From NCBI GenBank assembly GCA_020850595.1, contig JADZEK010000031.1:1-64000 (forward strand): a stretch of 64,000 bases of DNA. Direction: 5' to 3'. Source of the stretch: Anaerolineales bacterium. Its GTDB lineage: Bacteria > Chloroflexota > Anaerolineae > Anaerolineales > UBA6663. This document shows positions 58,459-64,000 of the stretch, in pieces. The stretch's first letter is position 1, and every line of letters begins with the position of its first letter. Below the pieces are notes generated by a model, which was given only the letters and a program-made list of their open reading frames with translations, searched no databases and was not told where the DNA came from. A program made the position numbers and the translations under genes.

Positions 58459-59853
58459 TTAGCGCGTCTCGAAACTCACCTCGGGGTAGCCCGGCAGGTC
58501 TACGGCGCCCTGCCCCTTCAGGTAAGAGTCAAAGAAGGCGACGAGGTAGTTCGTGGTGATCGGCAGGACGCGCTCGGCGCTGAGCGGGCCTTTGAACCCT
58601 AGCGCCGGGGCCAGCGGCGTGAGCAGCGGCAAGAGGGTGAAGTCGAAGTGGCGCGTTCCGGCGAGGACGAGGCGATAGTTGTCGCCCGTACCGGCCGCTT
58701 GCAGGGTGTCGAGGCGCGCCGTGTTCTCGGGGGTTGACCAGTCGGCGCTCATCATCGCCAGGAAGGGCTGGGACAACCCGGCGGCGATCACGTCGGCGGG
58801 CACGGGACCAACCCAGGGGTCTTGCCCAAAGGCGGCGGCGCAGCGCTCGTCGGCAGCGCAGAACACCACCGTGGCGCCGCCGCCGGTGGAGTGGCCGTAG
58901 ACGCCCACGCGGCTGAGGTCGAGCCGGCCGGCCAGCGGGCTGGCGATCTCGCCGCTGTTCACGCGCGCCAACTGGTCGAGCGCAAAGGCCAGGTCGGCGG
59001 CGTAGGTGGCTTCTAGCTGTTGGGTGGCGCGCTGATACTCGGCATCGCCGACGACGGCGCGGCTGGGCAGCGCGGCCGGGTTGTTCAGCGCCACCTGCCC
59101 GTCGGCGAACACCGTCACCATTGAGCCGTAGGTGTGATCCACGGCCACCGCAATGTAGCCCTGGCTCGCCAGCGCTTCACTTTGGTTGAGGTTGATGGTG
59201 CGGAAGCCGTTCCAGCCGTGCGAGTAGATGACGACCGGGTACGGCGCGCCGCCGGCCTCGGCGGGGGCATCGGCGTAGCTGTGCGTCTGCACCAGCGCCA
59301 CGTGGTCGAGGAAGAAGCTCGGCAGGTTGAGGAAGCGGGCGATGATCGGCCCGGCCACGTCTAGCCGGCTCATCCACGGCGCGGGTTTGGCGCCAGTGGC
59401 GGGCGCGGCGGGGTACCAGATCTGCGTCATGATGGTGCGCTGGTCATCGGGCGCGGCGGTGTAGGCTTCCAGCCGGGCCGGGTCGGTCCATTGGAACGAC
59501 AGCGTGCCAATGTGGTGCGGCCCGCCGGGCGGGGGCAGCACGGGCACCGGGAAGAGCACCGGCGGAGCGCCGAAGGCCAGCAGCGCGACCAGCCCCACGG
59601 CGCGCAGCGCCAGCGCCCGCCCCTTGACGCGCGTAGTTGGCGTCGTGCGGGTGATAAGCTGCACCGCGCAGCCGGCGGCGAGCACGGCTACCAGGGCGTA
59701 CAGCGGCACCATCTGCCAACGGTAGCCTTCCAAAATGAGGTGCGCCACGCCGGCCACGGCCGCCAGGATGGGAATCCACGGCCGCCAGAACAGGTTCGGC
59801 GCGACCAGGTAGCAGGCCATCAGCACGACGATGAGGTACTCAATGGGCCGCAT
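58459..59853 (-). CDS. PAF-acetylhydrolase-like alpha/beta hydrolase, membrane-anchored
   Basis: A 464-residue protein with three to four N-terminal membrane helices (residues 1-110) and an extracytoplasmic alpha/beta hydrolase domain. The nucleophile elbow is GVYGHSTGGGATV, a likely His is in AGTRHFDFTLLP and an Asp in MSADWSTP. PVVIYSHGWNGFRTINLNQ is the oxyanion strand. The fold resembles platelet-activating-factor acetylhydrolase isoform II, so lipid-ester hydrolysis is probable; a general esterase is possible. It is transcribed separately from pepF and ends in family-2 repeat DNA. Confidence 0.82.
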   Translation of the reverse strand: MRPIEYLIVVLMACYLVAPNLFWRPWIPILAAVAGVAHLILEGYRWQMVPLYALVAVLAAGCAVQLITRTTPTTRVKGRALALRAVGLVALLAFGAPPVLFPVPVLPPPGGPHHIGTLSFQWTDPARLEAYTAAPDDQRTIMTQIWYPAAPATGAKPAPWMSRLDVAGPIIARFLNLPSFFLDHVALVQTHSYADAPAEAGGAPYPVVIYSHGWNGFRTINLNQSEALASQGYIAVAVDHTYGSMVTVFADGQVALNNPAALPSRAVVGDAEYQRATQQLEATYAADLAFALDQLARVNSGEIASPLAGRLDLSRVGVYGHSTGGGATVVFCAADERCAAAFGQDPWVGPVPADVIAAGLSQPFLAMMSADWSTPENTARLDTLQAAGTGDNYRLVLAGTRHFDFTLLPLLTPLAPALGFKGPLSAERVLPITTNYLVAFFDSYLKGQGAVDLPGYPEVSFETR

Positions 59854-59928
59854 GGAGTCTCTCCACTGCCATCTTCACGCCGTTCCTCCAATAAGAAGCA
59901 GCGACACCGGCCCCACCAACGGTGTGGG

Positions 59929-60915
59929 TCACAAATCAGCCCTCCGCCGGCGCCCGCCGCTCACCCGCCACCAGACGCCGACGGGATAGCCGGCCAGCTT
60001 CGCCACATCGCCCACCAAACGGATGAGCGGCAGGTAGGCCAGGGCCAGCAGACGCGCGGGCCAGCTCAGCCCGGCCAGGCGCGGCCACAGGCGGCGCAAC
60101 GGTAGGCGCAGGTAGGCCAGCCCGGCCAGCAGGCCGACGAGCCATAGCCACGGGCTGACGGTCAGCGCGGCGTAGACCAGCAGGGGCGCGACCACCAGGT
60201 AGGTGAAGTAGCGGACCGCGTGCTGCCGGGGGAACAGGTTGGCCTTGCCGTCGCCGCGCGCGTATTGGTAATACTGCCGGGCCAGCGCCCGCAGGCTGCC
60301 GCGGGGCCGGAACAGCACGCGGGCCTCCGGCACGAACGCAAAACGGCCGAACTGCGCGCGCAGGGTCAAATCAAAGAGCACATCTTCCGAGAAGTCGAGC
60401 CACTCTGGATAGCCGCCGACGGCCGCCCAGGCCGCCTTGCGGAAGGCCACGCTGCGACTGCTGGGCAGGAAGGTGGCCGGGTTCACGTCGCGCAGGTCAG
60501 GCAGCACCGTGGCGCCCATGGCCGTCTCCAGCACCGTGTGCGGGTCGGCCTCGAAGAAACCGGCGACAACGTTGACGCCCGGGTCGGCGAAGGGGGCGGT
60601 CAGGCGGGCCAGCCAGTCGGGCGGGAGGCGCACGCCCGCGTCGGAGGCGGCGATGACGTCGGCGGTGGCGGCGGCGATGGCGCGGTTGCGGCCCTGGGCG
60701 ATGTTGGCGCCCGGCGCGGCCACCACGCGCAGCGCCAGCCCCTGCGCGGCGAACTGCCGGGCGTAGGCGGCCAGCACGGCGGGCGTGGCGTCGCGGCTGC
60801 CGCCCTCGGCCACCACAACTTCGTCTGGCGGGCGCGTTTGGGCGGCCAGGCTCGCGAGCAGGCGCGGCAGGGACTCGGCCTCGTTCAACACGGTGAGGAT
60901 GACGGCAACGGACAT
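59929..60915 (-). CDS. GT2 family glycosyltransferase
   Basis: A 328-residue GT-A glycosyltransferase. It opens VAVILTVLNEAESLPRLLASLAAQT, then EVVVAEGGSRDATPAVLA. IAASDAGVRLPPDWL is the DxD-like metal site (DAG variant), and GYPEWLDFSEDVLFDLTLR holds the catalytic ED. Two hydrophobic helices (about residues 230-285) attach it to the membrane. It is the first gene of its unit, 75 bases upstream of the hydrolase. The ATG at 60915 is chosen; the ORF-track extension has no family similarity. Confidence 0.87.
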   Translation of the reverse strand: MSVAVILTVLNEAESLPRLLASLAAQTRPPDEVVVAEGGSRDATPAVLAAYARQFAAQGLALRVVAAPGANIAQGRNRAIAAATADVIAASDAGVRLPPDWLARLTAPFADPGVNVVAGFFEADPHTVLETAMGATVLPDLRDVNPATFLPSSRSVAFRKAAWAAVGGYPEWLDFSEDVLFDLTLRAQFGRFAFVPEARVLFRPRGSLRALARQYYQYARGDGKANLFPRQHAVRYFTYLVVAPLLVYAALTVSPWLWLVGLLAGLAYLRLPLRRLWPRLAGLSWPARLLALAYLPLIRLVGDVAKLAGYPVGVWWRVSGGRRRRADL

Positions 60916-61297
60916 GACGCGCGGATTATGCCATAGAGCGCCCAAAGGCAGGGGACTCAGGGGAGGTTGTGGCCCGGCGTGGTAATCCGTCTGGGCCTGA
61001 ATCATTTGTTCTAATTCTTGTTCTATTTTCCGTCTCCTGGACCCATCATGCCGTCTTGCACACCTGGGCCTGGTGCTCAGGCGGCTGGCCGCGACGCCCG
61101 ATATCCCACCAATTGCCGATAATATGGCCTGATTGCGCGTCAATTGTGGATAGAACACAAATGCTAATCAATTGCCTTCTCGAAAGAAAGTGCTTGACAT
61201 ACTAGAACATGTGTACTATGATCTTGTTTGCCGCTCCCCTGGGAGGTGGTAGTTCCGCAAATGGCGTGGATACGCGCGCACAGCTCGGAGGTTATGA
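60916..61297. other. 382-base intergenic region with AT-rich promoter DNA
   Basis: A divergent gap of unusually low GC. It contains three CAATTG sites (61110, 61141, 61169), a strong promoter (61194-61222) and a GGAGG ribosome-binding site before the 61298 start. No gene or RNA is seen. Confidence 0.7.
61194..61222 (+). promoter_or_regulatory. Strong sigma-70-type promoter with internal dyad
   Basis: TTGACA and TATGAT are exactly 17 bases apart, the closest match to consensus in this window. The spacer ends in GAAC-ATGT-GTAC (61205-61216), one base off the GAAC-N4-GTTC form bound by LexA/DinR in Gram-positive bacteria. LexA control is speculative. Confidence 0.82.
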
Positions 61298-62260
61298 ATG
61301 CATAACGGACGAACGGCCCAGCAGTATTCCTCCCCCTCCTTGATGGGCGGCCTGGAGGATAACCGAATGAAACGCGGTCTCTTCTTCGGGGGCATCATCA
61401 TCGCGGCCATGCTCGCCTTCGAGCTGTTTAACTACACCACCACCGACTACGCTCTCACCAACCTGCTGGGTGACCTGCGCTTTGCCGGCCTGCGCTGGGC
61501 GACGATCCTGGCCGTGGCCTTTTGCGGCATGGACTTCGCCGGAATCGCGCGACTGTTCACGCCGGAGAAGGCGCGCAGCGAGCGCACCGAGACGTGGTAC
61601 CTGCTGGCGGCCTGGTTCCTGGCGGCCACCATGAACGCCATGCTCACCTGGTGGGGCGTGTCGCTGGCCTTGCTGACCCATGCAGGGCTGGGCAACGAGA
61701 TCCTCAGCCGCGAGACGCTGCTGTCGGTCGTGCCGGTCTTCGTCGCCATCCTGGTCTGGCTGATCCGCATTCTGCTGATCGGCCTGCTCTCCATGGCCGG
61801 CGAGCGCCTGTTCAACTTCGTGGAGCAGAGCCTGCGTGAGGGAGAAGCCCCGCGCACCGCGGCCCAGCCCGCGCGCTCGGCTAACCCGGCCCCGGCGCGC
61901 CTGCCGACCGCGGAGTGGGCCGGCAGCGGCCACAGCCAGAGCCACCGCCAGCAGCCCGTCACGCCGCCGGTGATGAAGAGCAACGCCGGCAGCGCCCGCA
62001 TCATCGGCAGCGCCGACGACAGCCCGCGCCCCGCCACGGTGGCCGAGCGGCACGGCTACGGCCGCCTGGCCCAGACCCAAACACAGCCGGCCCGGCCCGC
62101 GGCCGGCAGCCCGGTGCGCCCGGCGCCGAAACCCTCGGCCGCGCCGTCGCTCTCGAACGCCAACGCCAACGGCGTCCGGCCTATCCCGACGCGGGTGCCG
62201 GTGGCGGGCGGGAACGGCAACGGCCTGCACCGCACCAGCGACTACGACTTCGACGACTGA
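61298..62260 (+). CDS. Membrane protein with long disordered tail
   Basis: A 320-residue protein of unknown family. Four hydrophobic segments lie at about residues 26-41, 62-82, 100-122 and 140-165 (RGLFFGGIIIAAMLAFELF, LRWATILAVAFCG, WYLLAAWFLAATMNAML, VVPVFVAILVWLIRILLIG). From residue 180 the tail is Pro/Ala/Ser/Asn-rich and probably disordered, ending DYDFDD. GGAGG is six bases before the ATG. A lytic transglycosylase gene follows 219 bases later, suggesting a cell-envelope or secretion-related role. That association is inference. Confidence 0.72.
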   Translation: MHNGRTAQQYSSPSLMGGLEDNRMKRGLFFGGIIIAAMLAFELFNYTTTDYALTNLLGDLRFAGLRWATILAVAFCGMDFAGIARLFTPEKARSERTETWYLLAAWFLAATMNAMLTWWGVSLALLTHAGLGNEILSRETLLSVVPVFVAILVWLIRILLIGLLSMAGERLFNFVEQSLREGEAPRTAAQPARSANPAPARLPTAEWAGSGHSQSHRQQPVTPPVMKSNAGSARIIGSADDSPRPATVAERHGYGRLAQTQTQPARPAAGSPVRPAPKPSAAPSLSNANANGVRPIPTRVPVAGGNGNGLHRTSDYDFDD

Positions 62261-62296
62261 GGCGCTACGCCCGGCTAGCCGGGCCGCACGACACAC

Positions 62297-62353
62297 GGTC
62301 AGGGCGCTCCGGGCGCTCCTCCCTCCTGGCGCTTCCGCCGGGGCGCCCTGACC
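62297..62353. terminator. Structured spacer between the membrane protein and transglycosylase genes
   Basis: GGTCAGGGCGC and GCGCCCTGACC form an 11-bp outer stem with a large GC-rich loop. No T-run is present, so it may attenuate rather than stop transcription. Confidence 0.45.
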
Positions 62354-62479
62354 AACCGACAAGCAGCACGAGCGACCGGCACAACTCACCGACGAGCACT
62401 CCCGGCGGCCCCACGGCGGGGCCGGCCAGGACTGATCTTGCCCAACAACCAGTAACGGTAGAACACCCGAGGCCAACCC

Positions 62480-63187
62480 ATGACTCAGCGCATTGTCATC
62501 CACCTACTCCCCATCGAAATTTTCCTGCTGTGCCTGGGCGCGGGCTGGCTGGCCGTCATGGGGGTACGCGGCCTGGACTTGAGCGCCGGCGCGTACCTGC
62601 CCGCGGCCCAGCTCGCGCAGGCCGCCGCCGGGGCGCTCGCCCGGCCCGGCGCAGCGGGCAGTGCGCCCAGCGCTCCGGCCTTGTCGCCAGTCTTCACGCC
62701 GGAGGTGCAGCATTGGGCGCCGCAGATCGAGGCCTGGGCCGCGCTCTTCCAGCTCGACCCGAACCTGATCGCCACGGTCATGCAGATTGAGTCGTGCGGC
62801 GCGCCGGGCGTGGTGTCTGGCTCGGGGGCGCAGGGCCTGTTCCAGGTCATGCCGTTCCACTTCACAGCGGGCGAGGACATGCAAGACCCCGACACCAATG
62901 CCGCGCGCGGCCTGGCCTACCTGGCGCTCGGCCTGCAACGCTCGGCGGGCAACGTGGGGCTGGCGCTGGCGGGCTACAACGGCGGGCACAGCCAGATTGG
63001 GAAGGACAGCTCGCTGTGGCCCGACCAGACCCAGCGCTATTGGTACTGGGGCACCGGCATCTACGCCGAGGCTTCCAGCGGGGCGGCCGACTCCACCCGG
63101 CTACAGGAGTGGTTGAGCGCGGGGGGCGCGAGTCTGTGCCGCACCGCCGCCGCGCAGGTGGGCCTGGCGCCGGCCGCCGCGCAGTAG
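62480..63187 (+). CDS. SLT-type lytic transglycosylase
   Basis: A 235-residue exported peptidoglycan lyase. The N-terminal hydrophobic segment (LLPIEIFLLCLGAGWLAVMGV) is a signal anchor, then an Ala/Pro-rich linker. The SLT domain starts near residue 90: LIATVMQIESCGAPG contains the catalytic Glu, GSGAQGLFQVMPF and GLALAGYNGG are the conserved blocks. It is similar in size to VirB1-like transglycosylases, but no conjugation genes are near. A strong terminator follows the stop. Confidence 0.87.
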   Translation: MTQRIVIHLLPIEIFLLCLGAGWLAVMGVRGLDLSAGAYLPAAQLAQAAAGALARPGAAGSAPSAPALSPVFTPEVQHWAPQIEAWAALFQLDPNLIATVMQIESCGAPGVVSGSGAQGLFQVMPFHFTAGEDMQDPDTNAARGLAYLALGLQRSAGNVGLALAGYNGGHSQIGKDSSLWPDQTQRYWYWGTGIYAEASSGAADSTRLQEWLSAGGASLCRTAAAQVGLAPAAAQ

Positions 63188-63203
63188 ACTCGGCAGAACA
63201 CAC

Positions 63204-63239
63204 ACGGCCGGTCGTCCCGCGTGGACGACCGGCCGTTTT
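63204..63239 (+). terminator. Intrinsic terminator between convergent genes
   Basis: ACGGCCGGTCGTCC and GGACGACCGGCCGT make a 14-bp perfect stem with a five-base loop and a TTTT tail. It serves the transglycosylase gene and possibly, in reverse, the degV gene. Confidence 0.9.
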
Positions 63240-63267
63240 GTTGCCGCCGCGACGCGCCGCCGCCGCG

Positions 63268-64000
63268 CTAGCCGCTGGGCGTCGCCGCCGCGGGAGCGCC
63301 TACCAGGTCTTCCAGCAGCCGCATCGGCAGCGCCGCCAGCCCGACGATGCCGGGGCCGGTGTGCACGCCCAACACCGGCGAGATGCGCGCCGTCTCGAGC
63401 CGCGCCACGTTCAGCCGCTGACCGGCCTCGCGCGCCAAAGCTTCCGCCTTCTCGGCGAAGCGCCCGTGCAGCACCGTCACCCAGAGCGGGGTCTGGGCGT
63501 ATACGGCCTGCAAGTGGTCCACCATGGAGGCAATGGCGCGGGCAATCGTCCGCGCGCGCCCGAGCGTGCTGTACTTGCCGTCGGTGTGATCCACGGTGAT
63601 GACGGGCTTAAGGTTCAGCAGCGCCCCGGCCAGGGCCTGCACGCGCCCAATGCGTCCGCCGCGCGCCAGGTATTCGAGGGTGTCCAGGGTGTAGACGACC
63701 TCGCCGTGGGCCTGAATTTCGCGCAGCCGTGCTTCCAGGCGCGCCCAGGCCCAGCCGGCCCGCGCGGCCCAGGCCGCGGCCAGCACCTGAAAGCGCTGCC
63801 CGCCCGAAAGGGTCAGGGTGTCCCAGACCGTCACCTGGGCGGCGGCGGCCTGCGCCTGGCCCAGCCGCGCCGAGTTGACCGTGCCGCTCAGCCCGCTGGA
63901 GATGTGCAGCGACAAGATTTGGGGGTCGGCCGCGGCCAGGTTCTGATAGATGGCGGCGAAGTCGCCGGGGGCGGGCTGGGCTGTGGTGGGCACCGCCGGG
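63268..64000 (-). CDS. DegV-family fatty-acid-binding protein, partial at window edge
   Basis: C-terminal 244 or so residues of a DegV protein, which binds a fatty acid for the FakA kinase. TTAQPAPGDFAAIYQNL is the internal TSQPSP-like block, and LSLHISSGLSGTVNSARLG contacts the lipid carboxylate. LEYLARGGRIGRVQALAG and the C-terminal HTGPGIVGLA are also typical. The ORF-track start is a GTG inside the conserved block; the missing N-terminal 30-40 residues (the DST motif) lie beyond base 64000. Confidence 0.86.
   Translation of the reverse strand, partial: PAVPTTAQPAPGDFAAIYQNLAAADPQILSLHISSGLSGTVNSARLGQAQAAAAQVTVWDTLTLSGGQRFQVLAAAWAARAGWAWARLEARLREIQAHGEVVYTLDTLEYLARGGRIGRVQALAGALLNLKPVITVDHTDGKYSTLGRARTIARAIASMVDHLQAVYAQTPLWVTVLHGRFAEKAEALAREAGQRLNVARLETARISPVLGVHTGPGIVGLAALPMRLLEDLVGAPAAATPSG

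Noticed and set aside
60916-61297. tRNA or riboswitch in the AT-rich gap
   Set aside because: No cloverleaf, T-loop (GTTCGA) or known aptamer core was found; promoter and repeated CAATTG sites explain the region.

Overview
The window looks like chromosomal DNA of a high-GC bacterium, most likely a member of the Chloroflexota (Anaerolineae-like). This is an inference from the very high GC with G/C third positions, the co-occurrence of HerA/NurA, SbcCD, a DUF92 protein, scattered phenylacetate/benzoyl-CoA-type enzymes and many large membrane glycosyltransferase-like proteins. No rRNA, tRNA or CRISPR array was seen. About 50 protein genes are supported, most on the minus strand in tightly packed runs with 4-base ATGA/GTGA overlaps.

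Region by region. 1-4700 is mobile: a complete-looking insertion sequence at the left edge, a membrane-anchored protein of lower GC, and two coupled tyrosine recombinases. 4860-7831 holds a DUF92 membrane protein and two tandem paralogous membrane proteins. 7928-18093 is a DNA-end-processing island: nurA, an unknown gene and herA, then an orphan sugar ABC permease, a DUF1801 protein, sbcD, sbcC and an SDR epimerase. A GxxExxY gene bracketed by inverted copies of a CACGAAT repeat sits between the nurA side and herA. 18159-23223 holds a glycosyltransferase, an orphan response regulator with a palindromic operator, a PaaJ/PcaF-type thiolase, a zinc-ribbon protein and a LysM L,D-transpeptidase. 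23414-30841 is a long minus-strand run of CoA-thioester and redox enzymes with ung, a HIT protein and a membrane glycosyltransferase. 31015-35445 holds a metallophosphatase, two unknown small proteins and a GH31 glucosidase. 35609-45275 mixes a Nudix gene broken by an in-frame TAG, an AAC(3)-like protein, crotonases, two DinB proteins, a degenerate SDR, a geranylgeranyl-reductase-like flavoprotein, an M23 peptidase, a BamA-like hydrolase and a NYN/cold-shock protein. 45381-60915 carries YbaK, a MA-type peptidase lipoprotein, an SDR, an M20 peptidase, a clan GH-A hydrolase beside a GT39-like transferase, a TIGR01777 protein, oligoendopeptidase F, a PAF-acetylhydrolase-like protein and a GT2. 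The right end has a membrane protein and a lytic transglycosylase behind a strong promoter, then a DegV gene running off the edge.

How the genes work together: SbcCD, HerA and NurA form the set that in archaea resects DNA ends (Mre11-Rad50-HerA-NurA). The PaaF/PaaG/PaaH/PaaJ-like enzymes and the BamA-like hydrolase suggest aromatic or fatty acyl-CoA catabolism, although the genes are scattered. Several systems of short dispersed repeats occupy the intergenic spaces: a CACGAAT family (six copies), a GCTCTAATCCGC family (three copies), a GGGGCGTAGC palindrome (two copies), a 76-bp perfect tandem duplication and a degenerate ~100-bp tandem repeat. Recurrent TGnTACAAT -10 elements mark promoters, two of them placed so close to the start codon that leaderless mRNAs are likely.
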